From the NCBI GenBank assembly GCA_007131755.1, contig SLPW01000514.1, positions 1 through 32,420 on the forward strand: a DNA stretch of 32,420 bases. Reading direction: 5' to 3'. This stretch comes from Myxococcales bacterium (lineage in GTDB: Bacteria; Myxococcota_A; Bradymonadia; Bradymonadales; Bradymonadaceae). Position numbers and translations under genes: made by a program. Below the pieces are notes generated by a model that searched no databases, was not told where the DNA came from, and saw only the letters and a program-made list of their open reading frames with translations. How positions within the stretch are numbered: the first letter of the stretch is position 1; the number at the start of each line of letters is the position of its first letter. This document shows positions 19,796 to 29,553 of this stretch, piece by piece.

Positions 19796-22700
19796 ATGAG
19801 CCACCGCCGCAAAACGAATCCTTCCGATTCGGCGGGGACGGAATCCAAGCTACAACAGGATCGAGATCGCGACTATGGCGCCCGAGCTACAGGGCGGCTA
19901 TCTGCACTCAACATCGATCATACCCAGGCGCAACACACCCTGGAAGACCATCGAAAGAAGAGTCGATGGATTGTCGGTGGCTACCTCCTCGCCTCGGTAC
20001 TCTGGATCCTCTTTACCGATACGGCGGTGGAACTGCTCATCGACGCTCCCGAACTTCGTGCGCAAGCTCAGACCATAAAGGGGATCGCCTTCATCACCCT
20101 TTCGTCGGGATTTATCTTCTTTCTGATCACTCGACACTTCAGCCGCATCCGGCGAGTGGAGAAGCAACTTCGCCAACGCGACACTTTCGTCGGTCGCATC
20201 ATCGACACCATGGCCAACGGAGTCGCGCTTATCGACCTCGATGGCACGGTGGTCGACGTCAACCCCGCATTGGCGGATATGTTTGGTGCCAACCGGGACT
20301 CCCTCATCGGTCAATCTCTCGACTCTGCCCGCATCTCAACAACCGAACCGGACTCCACCGCTGACGATATTCTGGACAGGGCCCGCACAGAAGGACAATG
20401 GTCCGGGGAATTGAGCTGCCGACACTCCGATGGTCATCACGTACCTGTCCACTTGACCCTCGCCCCATTATCCGACGAACAGGGTGAACTGACCGGATTT
20501 GTCGGTGATTACCTCGACCTTCGAGCCCTGAAGAACGCCCGCGCCCAGCTCGACGGGCTGGGAGAAGTCATCGAGCAACTCGCCACTGAGACCGATGTTG
20601 AGGTCGTCGGTAAAAAGGCGGTGACAGCGGCTGTCCAGTTAACCGGCAGCGACCTGGGCGGTGTCGTCCTCACGGAACCGGATCACGGGCAATTTTTCCA
20701 CCGTTGGAGGTGTGGCTTCGGCGATGCCCTGCCGGAACAGGCCCACAAAGAGCCGATTGAAGACCACAAATTGGCCGATCGAATCGTCGAGGTTCCCCGG
20801 CCGCAGGTATTCGAGGAGTTCGATTCCTCCGCCCATGGGCTTTCGTCCTACCACCGTGGCGGTGCCCGAACCCTGGCCGCCGTTCCTCTCACCATTCGAG
20901 GCATTACCCGCGGCGCCCTCGTCGTGGCCACCACCGAATCCCGCTCGGCCTATAACAATCAGCAAATTCAGCTCCTGGAGGCCATCTCCCGCCAGATCGG
21001 CGTCGCCATCCATCGCCATGAACTTCTGCAGGAGGCCCGCCGCTCGGAGACTCGATTTCGAAATGTGGTCAATGCCGTTCCCGATATTCTCTACAAGGCT
21101 TCGTTGCCCGAATTCGAAACCCAGTTTATCAGTCCCTCCGTGGAGCAGATCCTGGGCGCTCCAATCCATGACTTTCTGGCCAACCCCCGTCTGTGGCGAG
21201 ACCTGATCCACGACGAAGATCGCCAACGAGTCACGAACTCCATTAAGACCGTGATAGCCGACCCCGGTAAACACCGCTATAGCGTGCAATATCGAAGCTG
21301 GAACAGCGATCGCACCCGCATTATCTGGTGCGAGGACCGAGGCCGTATCGAGCGAGACGACCAGGGTCGCCCCGTGGCAATTATCGGATCCGTCAGCGAC
21401 GTCACGTCGCGCAAGAAGGCTGAAGATCGCCTCGCATTCTTGGCCTTCCACGACCGATTGACGGCACTTCCCAATCGCCTCGGCCTTCTTGAGGAGCTCG
21501 ATGAGCGCGTCCACTGCCACTCCGCAGCCACGGGCATCCTCTTATATTGCGATCTCGATGGCTTCCACCTCATCAATGATATCTACGGTCACGATTGCGG
21601 CAACAACCTCCTCGTAGAAGCGGCCCGGCGTCTCGAAGACACCCTTCCCGACAATACTACGGTCAGTCGTATCGGTGCCGATGAATTCGTGGCCTTCATC
21701 CCCGTTGACGAAGGAGATCGGTCCACTTCCGACCCCCACGAGCGCAAGGCCTCTACCTCCTTTTTGGAGGCCATGGCCCGTGGACACTGTGAACAGGTCA
21801 TGGCCGCCTTCAAGCGTCCCTTCTCCATTCGAAACCAGGACTCCTATGTGAGCACCACCATCGGGATCGGACTTCTCACTCCCGATCTCGACGACAGCCG
21901 TACCCTGCTGAAAAACGCGCACCGTGCCCTGGCCCACGCCAAGAGCAAGGGCCCCGCCAATTTCGCCTTCTATGCCGGCGAGCTCGCCCTTCGCCAACAG
22001 CGCCGCCTTTCCCTTCAATCTCGTCTTCACCGAGCGATTGAGCAACAGCAATTTACCCTTCATTATCAACCCCTCATCGACCTGAACACCGGGGCCATTA
22101 TCGGCGCTGAGGCCCTCCTTCGCTGGACCACCGAGGACGGCGAACGCATCTCTCCCGGCGAATTCATTCCCGTCGCCGAGGATTCCGGCCTTATCATCCC
22201 CCTTGGCGACTGGGTCTTGCACAGGGCCTGTCGTGACCTGCGCTCCTGGCGCGACGACGGTCTCGACCTACGCGTGTCCCTGAACCTCTCTCCCCATCAA
22301 TTTTTTCATCTCGACATCGTTGACCGGGTTGAATCCGCAGTTCGCGACGCAGGATTGTCTCCGGAATATGTGGAGTTGGAATTGACCGAAACTGCTATGC
22401 TCGTCGACCCCGACGAAACCGCCCAGACGCTGGGCCGGCTACGAGCCGTCGGATTCTCCGTGGCCATCGACGACTTCGGCACCGGCTATTCTTCACTGGA
22501 TCGCCTCAAACAGCTCCCCGTGGAAACTCTCAAGATCGATCGTTCCTTCGTCAGTGATCTGCCCGGCACCTCCCGCGACGCCAGCATTGTCCTCTCCGTG
22601 GTCACTCTCTCCAAGAACTTCTCCATGGACGCCCTGGCCGAAGGGATCGAAACTCGCGAACAATGGCAGTGGTTACGCAGCAAGGACTGCCCCTACGGCC

Positions 22701-22798
22701 AGGGATATTACTTCAGCCGTCCCCTGCCCGAGCCGGAATTTCGTTCCCTTTGCAACGCTCCCCCTCCCTGGCTCGACTCCGACGACACACTGCATTAG
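19796..22798 (+). CDS. Membrane-associated PAS/GAF/GGDEF/EAL protein, likely c-di-GMP phosphodiesterase
   Basis: Two N-terminal TM segments, PAS (MANGVALIDLDGTVVDVNPALADMF), GAF, second PAS, RIGADEF (degenerate GGDEF), and EAL motifs GAEALLRW, LELTE, IDDFGTGYSSL, LKIDRSFV. The start is uncertain (19766 possible). Confidence 0.9.
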   Translation: MSHRRKTNPSDSAGTESKLQQDRDRDYGARATGRLSALNIDHTQAQHTLEDHRKKSRWIVGGYLLASVLWILFTDTAVELLIDAPELRAQAQTIKGIAFITLSSGFIFFLITRHFSRIRRVEKQLRQRDTFVGRIIDTMANGVALIDLDGTVVDVNPALADMFGANRDSLIGQSLDSARISTTEPDSTADDILDRARTEGQWSGELSCRHSDGHHVPVHLTLAPLSDEQGELTGFVGDYLDLRALKNARAQLDGLGEVIEQLATETDVEVVGKKAVTAAVQLTGSDLGGVVLTEPDHGQFFHRWRCGFGDALPEQAHKEPIEDHKLADRIVEVPRPQVFEEFDSSAHGLSSYHRGGARTLAAVPLTIRGITRGALVVATTESRSAYNNQQIQLLEAISRQIGVAIHRHELLQEARRSETRFRNVVNAVPDILYKASLPEFETQFISPSVEQILGAPIHDFLANPRLWRDLIHDEDRQRVTNSIKTVIADPGKHRYSVQYRSWNSDRTRIIWCEDRGRIERDDQGRPVAIIGSVSDVTSRKKAEDRLAFLAFHDRLTALPNRLGLLEELDERVHCHSAATGILLYCDLDGFHLINDIYGHDCGNNLLVEAARRLEDTLPDNTTVSRIGADEFVAFIPVDEGDRSTSDPHERKASTSFLEAMARGHCEQVMAAFKRPFSIRNQDSYVSTTIGIGLLTPDLDDSRTLLKNAHRALAHAKSKGPANFAFYAGELALRQQRRLSLQSRLHRAIEQQQFTLHYQPLIDLNTGAIIGAEALLRWTTEDGERISPGEFIPVAEDSGLIIPLGDWVLHRACRDLRSWRDDGLDLRVSLNLSPHQFFHLDIVDRVESAVRDAGLSPEYVELELTETAMLVDPDETAQTLGRLRAVGFSVAIDDFGTGYSSLDRLKQLPVETLKIDRSFVSDLPGTSRDASIVLSVVTLSKNFSMDALAEGIETREQWQWLRSKDCPYGQGYYFSRPLPEPEFRSLCNAPPPWLDSDDTLH

Positions 22799-23076
22799 AC
22801 CGAAAGCCCGCTATTCCCTGACACCACTTTTTATCGACACCCCGATTTTCCGGCACGGTAACTACAACTCCGAGCGGGCTTGATCGTTGTACCCCAGCCG
22901 GTATACTTCCACTCAATGCACTCTGGGCGCTTCGTATATATTTGTACGACCACGCGACCCATGTCGCCCGATGCCTTCCACATGGACACGTCACGGCAGC
23001 CATCATCGATTAGTGCTTGTCGGCTCGCCATAACTCGAATGGATCTGCGGGCTCACCCGCCGATGCGGAGGAACGA

Positions 23077-25083
23077 ATGATACCGAGAATCACCACCAAA
23101 TTTCTGGCGCTCATCGCCGCTGCTTCCATCGCCATGGCGATGGGATGTACCGATGACCCCGGCTCCTCGTCGGGTGAACGGCCCAATGAAGAAACGAACC
23201 AAACCCCGTCGGAGCCCATCGACGAAAATAGCTACCTGCTCTTTCACGGCGACCTCTGCAATCCCGCTGAGACCACCTGCGGGTTGTCTCCCTCCGTTGG
23301 GGAATCGCTTCGGTTGGAGGTCCAACTGCTGACCGGTGACGACGTCCCGATTCAGAACGCCCTCATCGATTTCCAGAAGGAGTCCATCCAGGACGCCAGC
23401 GAAGCCTCATTGAGCGCCAGCGCCGCCTACACCAACTCCAACGGCGTCGCCGACGTCGACCTCTATATGGGGGATAATCCCCAGGACGCCATCGGACAGC
23501 TCCATGTCACCGCCAGTGTCGCTGACGATGATGACGTCAATGAATTGGTCTTCAACGTCGGCATCACCCCCAAGGACGGTGCTTCCTACGTCATCCAATA
23601 CACCCACCAGGGACAAGCTACCCCAGACGAGGTACGCACCCGACTCTACGACCCGTCCCAGAGCTGCGAAGATGCCATCGATGACTTCTTCAACGGTGGC
23701 AACTGGCCCAGCGCCCAGATGATGCTTCCTCCCATCCAGGTCGCGCCTGACGGATCCATCCCCGACTCTCGGCCCCCCGTTCAGAACAACGAAGCCTATA
23801 CCGTACTTGCCATCGCCGAGCAGCATATCGGCAACGAGCGCGTCGAAGTCGCCTATGGCTGTAACGACGACGGTCAGCCCGTCGAACTCGGCGTCAACGT
23901 CTACGTCGACGTTCAGCTCACCGACCACGTGCCTCACTTCGAAGAGCGCTATGAGATGACCCACCACTTCGACCTGTCGGCCGCCATGCCCGAGTCTGTG
24001 CAAACGGTCATCAATATCGTGTCCACCCTGGCCGACAGCCCCGCACAATTCGTCCTGGGCTGTCCCCGCGACAGCAATGGAGACATCCAGGACCCCGAAA
24101 ATTGTAATACCGAGACCGGGCTCTTGGACCTTCTCTTCGAGTTGGACTTCCTCGACGGTGCCGACTGGCTCGATATGGTCGAAAACCTTCGCGACGGGCC
24201 TCTCTACTCTGCTGCCGAGCAATACCTCAACGATGCCATCGAAGAATATGTCCTGGGCAATATCCCCTCCTGGGCTGCCGACAGCATTCACATCGCAGGT
24301 GATGTTGCCGACATGCTCCAGTCCTTTACTGTACGAGGGCCCATATTCTTTGATGAGCAGCCCACCCCCGTCGTCATCGACGGCGTCACCATTGGCGAGT
24401 TCAACGGCGTCGCCCATCAGCGATGGGACGAAATCGTCTTCCAATTCAGCCTCGGCTGTGAGGACTCCTCCGATCCGGAGGCCTGCGCCGAGACCGTCGT
24501 CAGCGCTGGCGACCTGGGAACCAGCAATATCATCGTCGGTGAATTTGACGCCGTCGTTCACGGCACACAATATATCGAGATCGATCGCCACCACCTCACT
24601 CTTCACTACGGCGCGCTCATCATCGGTGCCATCGAACAGGTGGTCCTGCCCCGGCTCTTCGACGACCCCACCGTCAACTCCCTGGAGGCCATGATCGGAC
24701 AGCTCATCAATTGTGAGAATCTGGCCGAAACCGTTGAAAATTGGAGCTCCCTTGGTGAGACCCTCGCCCCGACCGTCGAGGACGTATGCAACGACATGAT
24801 TGAGAACGCCGCCGATGCCGTCTACGACTACGTCACGGACGCTCTCGTCGTAGGCGACTCCGATCAATTCGTCCTCAGCACCCCTCTCGACGAGCCCTGC
24901 AATATTCAGCAGCCCGCCACCTACTCCTCGAGCGGATGGCCCGGACAGCCCCTTCCCTACATCGAGTCCATCGGACACGATGACGATGAGGGTAGCTGCA
25001 CCTGGCATACCGAGATCGACTACAACGGAGACGGGACCGTCAACTTCGAAATCCCCGGCCAATTCTACGGCAATCTTCACTGA
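23077..25083 (+). CDS. Hypothetical secreted lipoprotein
   Basis: GGAGGA SD 4 nt before the ATG (MIPRITTKF); signal peptide with lipobox AMAMGC; unknown fold. Confidence 0.85.
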   Translation: MIPRITTKFLALIAAASIAMAMGCTDDPGSSSGERPNEETNQTPSEPIDENSYLLFHGDLCNPAETTCGLSPSVGESLRLEVQLLTGDDVPIQNALIDFQKESIQDASEASLSASAAYTNSNGVADVDLYMGDNPQDAIGQLHVTASVADDDDVNELVFNVGITPKDGASYVIQYTHQGQATPDEVRTRLYDPSQSCEDAIDDFFNGGNWPSAQMMLPPIQVAPDGSIPDSRPPVQNNEAYTVLAIAEQHIGNERVEVAYGCNDDGQPVELGVNVYVDVQLTDHVPHFEERYEMTHHFDLSAAMPESVQTVINIVSTLADSPAQFVLGCPRDSNGDIQDPENCNTETGLLDLLFELDFLDGADWLDMVENLRDGPLYSAAEQYLNDAIEEYVLGNIPSWAADSIHIAGDVADMLQSFTVRGPIFFDEQPTPVVIDGVTIGEFNGVAHQRWDEIVFQFSLGCEDSSDPEACAETVVSAGDLGTSNIIVGEFDAVVHGTQYIEIDRHHLTLHYGALIIGAIEQVVLPRLFDDPTVNSLEAMIGQLINCENLAETVENWSSLGETLAPTVEDVCNDMIENAADAVYDYVTDALVVGDSDQFVLSTPLDEPCNIQQPATYSSSGWPGQPLPYIESIGHDDDEGSCTWHTEIDYNGDGTVNFEIPGQFYGNLH

Positions 25084-25099
25084 TCGCTGCTAGAAATCG

Positions 25100-25133
25100 A
25101 AAGCCCCGGACGACTGAGTGCGTCCGGGGCTTT
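25100..25133. terminator. Bidirectional rho-independent terminator between convergent genes
   Basis: aaagccccggacg-actgagtg-cgtccggggcttttt: perfect 13-bp stem with T run on + and A run (T on -) at the other side. Confidence 0.92.
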
Positions 25134-25164
25134 TTGCCTTCTTGCCGCTTCTTCGATCCCCCTG

Positions 25165-25380
25165 CTACTGGGGTTGGCCTTTCACCTCGATCCCCATATT
25201 CTTGCAGGTAAATAGAAAGACCTCCATCTCCACATCCGTGAAGTACTCATTGGGCAGCGCCTCGTTGATCTCCTCCCAGCTCAACTCTCCCTTTTCTCGG
25301 CCACGCTTCAACAACTCCCTCTTATTTGCGTGATAAGCCGTCTTCTCTGGCTTCGGTTCAAACTCCGGTCTCTCTTCCAT
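25165..25380 (-). CDS. 71-aa stand-alone sigma-70 region 1.1-like protein
   Basis: MEERPEFEPKPEKTAYHANKRELLKRGREKGELSWEEINEALPNEYFTDVEMEVFLFTCKNMGIEVKGQPQ resembles RpoD region 1.1 (G.L.YEEIN..LP...D....I...L..MGI.V); strong GGAGG SD 5 nt upstream of the ATG. Confidence 0.8.
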   Translation of the reverse strand: MEERPEFEPKPEKTAYHANKRELLKRGREKGELSWEEINEALPNEYFTDVEMEVFLFTCKNMGIEVKGQPQ

Positions 25381-25454
25381 CGACTCCTCCTGAACACCGA
25401 TCGAGTGCCATCTCTCGCCTGCTTTCGGCAAATATAATCACCGTCATCCAGGCC

Positions 25455-26702
25455 TCAATCCGCATCATAGGTTCGAAGTTCCCAAGCCCTCATCCCGCAC
25501 GCCTCCAACACCTCGCCAAGGAGAAAAATCGAACCGAACGCCAGAATCGTTCCCTTCGAACTGCTCATTGCCTCCTCGAAGGCTTCTGCGGTGGGCCTGG
25601 CCCCCTGCCACAACGCAGGCGGTACGTGGTTTCGTAACTCCACTTCGCTGCGTACCCGTTCGTTCTCCACCATCGCTCCCCACACGGGCGCACCCACTTC
25701 GCTGAGAAAATCCTTCGTTTGCCCCGGGTCTTTGTCTTTCATCGCGGTCCACAACACAGCCGAGACTTCGTCTGCCCGATGGGACCAGGCTTTTCTCAAG
25801 GCCGCGACGCCTGCCGGGTTGTGAGCCGCGTCGAGCAACAAACGTCGAGCCCCGTCATCCAATGACACCTGATCGAAACGCCCGGGCCAACGCCAGCACG
25901 CAAGACCGGTGTCCACCGCGTCACGTCGCCATCGATCCCCGAGATACCTTCGAGCCACGCCCATCGCTGTGCGACGGTGGCGCGTCTGGATCTTCCCCGA
26001 CTCGTCGCTCACATTCTCCCCGCCATCGCTCACCTCATCGACGGGTGTCCCCACCGCCTTCGCCGCTTCCACCAGGGCATCACGGGCACCCACCACTTCC
26101 TGTGCGCCGATGACGGCGGGAATGTCCTCGCGAAAGATCCCCGCCTTCTCCCTGGCTATATCACCGATCTCAGTACCCAGATGCTGGGTATGATCGAACC
26201 CGATTGTCGTCACCGCTGTGACCACCGGATCGAGAGCGTTTACCGCGTCCAACCTTCCCCCAAGCCCCACTTCGAAGACGGCGACGTCCACCCTTTTTTG
26301 GTTGAAGAGCACTGCTGCCGCAAGCGTCGTGAGTTCGAAGAAGGTCAGCCCCGTTACAGCACCACTTTCATCCTCGCTGCGTCCGTGTTGCTCGAGCAGT
26401 CGCTCCAGCACCGGCCCCACTTCTCTTCGCGACAGCGGAACCCCGTCGACCCGAAGCCGCTCCGTCACGTCGATGAGATGAGGGCTGGTATACAACCCCA
26501 CCCGCAACCCGTGCGCCTGCAGTATCGCCGCCACCATCGACGCAACCGTTCCCTTTCCATTGGTACCGGCGACCGTGATAACACCGTAGCACCGATCTGG
26601 ATGACCCTCCGCCTTCAACGCCACCTGCATTGGCCCCAATCCCGGATCGATCCCGAAGCGGCGCAATCCGTACAACTTCGCCACCAACGCGTCCCACTTC
26701 AT
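25455..26702 (-). CDS. folC: Folylpolyglutamate synthase / dihydrofolate synthase
   Basis: VITVAGTNGKGTVASMVAAIL, YTSPHL, EVGLGGRLDAVN, ALDPVVTAVTTIGFDHTQHLG, DAAHNPAG motifs. Confidence 0.93.
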   Translation of the reverse strand: MKWDALVAKLYGLRRFGIDPGLGPMQVALKAEGHPDRCYGVITVAGTNGKGTVASMVAAILQAHGLRVGLYTSPHLIDVTERLRVDGVPLSRREVGPVLERLLEQHGRSEDESGAVTGLTFFELTTLAAAVLFNQKRVDVAVFEVGLGGRLDAVNALDPVVTAVTTIGFDHTQHLGTEIGDIAREKAGIFREDIPAVIGAQEVVGARDALVEAAKAVGTPVDEVSDGGENVSDESGKIQTRHRRTAMGVARRYLGDRWRRDAVDTGLACWRWPGRFDQVSLDDGARRLLLDAAHNPAGVAALRKAWSHRADEVSAVLWTAMKDKDPGQTKDFLSEVGAPVWGAMVENERVRSEVELRNHVPPALWQGARPTAEAFEEAMSSSKGTILAFGSIFLLGEVLEACGMRAWELRTYDAD

Positions 26703-26956
26703 TTGACTACATTACCTTCGCTGAAATTTTCGGCCCCTGCGAGCTTACCTGCCTCGACTCCTCTCCCAGGCCCCTGCGGCCTTGGCCACTCGATCCGGGT
26801 AGCGACGCCAGTCTTATGGCATAGCCCATAACGCCTGATCCCAATGCGGTGATAATTAGGGGTGACCGCGAGAAACGAGCCGTCGACCGTCCGCGATGGC
26901 AGCGCCACAATCTCGCTACCGCTCGTCGTGGCGCCGAGGGATGCCATCGGCTCCAA
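26699..26956 (-). CDS. Possible small protein upstream of and translationally coupled to folC
   Basis: 85-aa ORF whose TGA overlaps the folC ATG as ATGA; TTG start; no confident homology. Confidence 0.35.
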   Translation of the reverse strand: MEPMASLGATTSGSEIVALPSRTVDGSFLAVTPNYHRIGIRRYGLCHKTGVATRIEWPRPQGPGRGVEAGKLAGAENFSEGNVVK

Positions 26957-27055
26957 GAGTCCGTTGTTTCTCCTCGGTTTTCGTCTCTCACCTCGCGAAT
27001 CCGAGTCTTGATCCGGGTAGAGTGGGCTTGGCCGCGGGTGAATCAGACTGGACAG

Positions 27056-27682
27056 CTAGAAGGAAAACCGGTCCTGCAATTCCAGATAGCGCAGATACCG
27101 ATCGTAGGCGTCGGGATCGACGATCTCGAAATAGCCCCGGCGATCGATGTGGATCAACTCCCCTTTGACCAATTCACCCAACACCTTCTTGACCTCACCG
27201 ACCTCCATGGCCAGTGCGTCGGCCAGATTATCCGGAATCGGTGTCGCCGTGTTGACGTCGCCGCCATTGCGCTGCTCCGCTTCCGCCTTCAATTGATGCA
27301 ACAGGCGGGCTGTATTGGAGCGCAAGATCAGATTGCTGACTCGATATTGAGCCTGCGTCAAGCGCTGGGTCAGCTTCTTGAGCATTCGCAGCGCAATATC
27401 GCTATTGCCCCGGATCATATCCTCGAATTGATCGGTCTGAACCTGGATGACGTTTGCATCCTCGATCACCACTGCCGTCACGGGACGTTTCGACGATCCC
27501 AGCATCGCCAATTCGCCGCAGAATTCGCCCGCGCCCAGATCTTCGACCTCCATCTCGGAATCGTGAATCCTCTTCGACAGCCGAACACGACCGGACTTGA
27601 TGACGTACATCCGATCGCCCTCTTCGCCTTCACGAAACAATACCGTCCCTGCGGAACACTCTTGTACGCCTTTGTCAGCCAC
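27056..27682 (-). CDS. Crp/Fnr-family cyclic-nucleotide-binding transcriptional regulator
   Basis: cNMP-binding beta-roll (GTVLFREGEEGDRMYVIKSGRVRLSK...LGAGEFCGELAML) plus C-terminal winged-HTH-like segment (IPDNLADALAMEVGEVKKVLGELVKGELI); GTG start. Confidence 0.85.
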   Translation of the reverse strand: MADKGVQECSAGTVLFREGEEGDRMYVIKSGRVRLSKRIHDSEMEVEDLGAGEFCGELAMLGSSKRPVTAVVIEDANVIQVQTDQFEDMIRGNSDIALRMLKKLTQRLTQAQYRVSNLILRSNTARLLHQLKAEAEQRNGGDVNTATPIPDNLADALAMEVGEVKKVLGELVKGELIHIDRRGYFEIVDPDAYDRYLRYLELQDRFSF

Positions 27683-27739
27683 GTGTCTTTCCAGATGTTT
27701 GTGTAAAGGTGACGAACTCCCGGGAGATCACCGAATGCC

Positions 27740-28486
27740 CTACTCCTCATCGCCGAGCCCCGTAAGGGACTGCGACCTCAGTATCGACCGGGTGTGTTGA
27801 CCGACCAGCGGCTCTCGGCTGGCCAGATATTCAAATAGGTGAAATCGAGCTCTCTTCAGATCCTCGAAGGTATCGATATCATACCAATAGCCAAGCAATT
27901 CACACAAGAGCCCCTGTCGCCGCGCTATCCGCCAACTCTGCTCCATGACCTCACGGGTACTCCACTCGATCCCGTCGAAGACCACCTCCTCCGGCAGGGG
28001 AAGTTCGGCCCGGCTTTCCCCGAGACCAATGAGGTAATATCCCCCGTCGAAGGCCGGCCCAAAGACGACGTCACAGCGCTCCAACCACAATCGGGCCGTC
28101 TGTAGATGCTCCATCGACAATGTTGGCGAGTCCGTGCCGAGGATCATCATCGACTCCGCCCCTTTCTGCCGGCACCAGTTGGCAATCCGCCGCAGCCTCG
28201 CCCCTAGATCGCCGCCGTCCTGGCCTACGAATTCAAACCCCAGCTCCCTCGTGGCGAACACCGCCAGTCGATCCGACTCCTCACCGTCCCAGGCGAGCAC
28301 CACCTTGACGCGCCGGTTCCCCGACGCCTCCTCTTCGTCTCGATATCTGGCCACCAATTCGAAGACATCACGAGCAAAAGCATCGTATAAAAGGGCGGCC
28401 TCCTCAGCCTGCAGCGGTGGGCAAAGCCGGGTCTTTACCTCGCCAGGGCGCGCCGTCTTGCCGAATATGACCACCGCCTCTTTCAT
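27740..28486 (-). CDS. DUF2064 / TIGR04282-type glycosyltransferase-like protein
   Basis: VVIFGKTARPGEVKTRLCPPL, GTDSPTLS, VVFGPAFDGGYYLIGL. Confidence 0.9.
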   Translation of the reverse strand: MKEAVVIFGKTARPGEVKTRLCPPLQAEEAALLYDAFARDVFELVARYRDEEEASGNRRVKVVLAWDGEESDRLAVFATRELGFEFVGQDGGDLGARLRRIANWCRQKGAESMMILGTDSPTLSMEHLQTARLWLERCDVVFGPAFDGGYYLIGLGESRAELPLPEEVVFDGIEWSTREVMEQSWRIARRQGLLCELLGYWYDIDTFEDLKRARFHLFEYLASREPLVGQHTRSILRSQSLTGLGDEE

Positions 28487-28488
28487 CC

Positions 28489-29307
28489 TCAGCTCTCTCC
28501 GATGCCTTCTGTAGATCGATCTTGCACATATTGTGCAGCCAGGGTGTACAGGATCTTATATCCCGCCAACACCGTGCCGCGCAGGGTGCCCGTAATCTTT
28601 GATACACCCACGCGACGCCGGTAACTCACGGGCACCTCCACGGCAGAAAGCCCCCGGCGCGCCGCTTTGATCTGCATTTCCACGGTCCAACCAAAATCAC
28701 GATCCTCCATCTGCAGTCGCTTCAAAGCTGACCAATCTATGGCCCGAAAAGGCCCCAGATCGCTGAATCGATAGCCGTACATCCATCTCATCAGCGCGCA
28801 GGCCAGCCGATTGCCAAATAACGCCTGTGGCAAGAGCGCTCCCGGCTCGCTCTCGCCGAGAATTCTGCTTCCGATCACCAACTCCACCCCGTCGTTCACA
28901 ATCGGAGCCACTACTCGCGGCAATTCCTCCGGAAAATCGCTAAAATCGGCGTCCACGAATACAACGATCGAAGGTGGGTCGGTGCTCAACTCCTCCAACC
29001 CACGAAGGCAGGCCGATCCGTAACCCCGCCGTTCCTCGCGCACCACCGTCGCTCCCCCGGCCCTCGCCACGTCCGCCGTAGCATCCTCGCTGCCGTTGTC
29101 CACGACCACCACGCGCCGCACCCACTCCCGCGGCAATGCCTCCAACACAAGCGCTATGCTCTCTTCTTCGTTGAGCGCCGGAATCACCACGTCGATCGGT
29201 GGAAGATCCTCTGGTGGTCCCCCCCCCTGGTCTGGCCACCAGACCCCTCCCCTCCTCACCTCGCGCTCTCCCCGGGTCTTTTCACTCCATACTGCCACAG
29301 ACTCCAT
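28489..29307 (-). CDS. Family 2 glycosyltransferase
   Basis: IDVVIPALNEEESIALVLEAL, VVVDNGSEDATA, VFVDADFSDFPEELP, VIGSRILG, VPVSYRRRVGVSKITGT. Confidence 0.92.
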   Translation of the reverse strand: MESVAVWSEKTRGEREVRRGGVWWPDQGGGPPEDLPPIDVVIPALNEEESIALVLEALPREWVRRVVVVDNGSEDATADVARAGGATVVREERRGYGSACLRGLEELSTDPPSIVVFVDADFSDFPEELPRVVAPIVNDGVELVIGSRILGESEPGALLPQALFGNRLACALMRWMYGYRFSDLGPFRAIDWSALKRLQMEDRDFGWTVEMQIKAARRGLSAVEVPVSYRRRVGVSKITGTLRGTVLAGYKILYTLAAQYVQDRSTEGIGES

Positions 29308-29553
29308 CCTTGCTACGACGTCCCGTCCAGCAGCGCTCGACGGAGGTTCCGGTTCGGACCACTAAAGCAGATTTGCCTCCAAAACCGGAGCCCTTTTGAG
29401 AAATGACCCCGACCAACCTGGTTACCCATATTTCGTTCGCCGAAAAAGCATTTATCCCCTCCATCCCCATATCTCTTCTTTACTTATACGCCACGGTGGA
29501 ATTGCCCCCAACACCGGCGGAAGAAGAACTCCGGTTTTCCACGTACCAGTGGG

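Noticed and set aside
22804-22881. Inverted repeat aagcccgct...agcgggctt with about 60-nt loop
   Set aside because: Short arms, long loop and no T-tract; insufficient to call a terminator or ncRNA.
23407-25080. 557-aa minus-strand ORF
   Set aside because: Shadow of the plus-strand lipoprotein, which has an SD, signal peptide and lipobox.
25977-27706. Plus-strand ORFs of 284 and 285 aa opposite folC and the Crp-like gene
   Set aside because: Antisense to confidently identified genes; no family signal.
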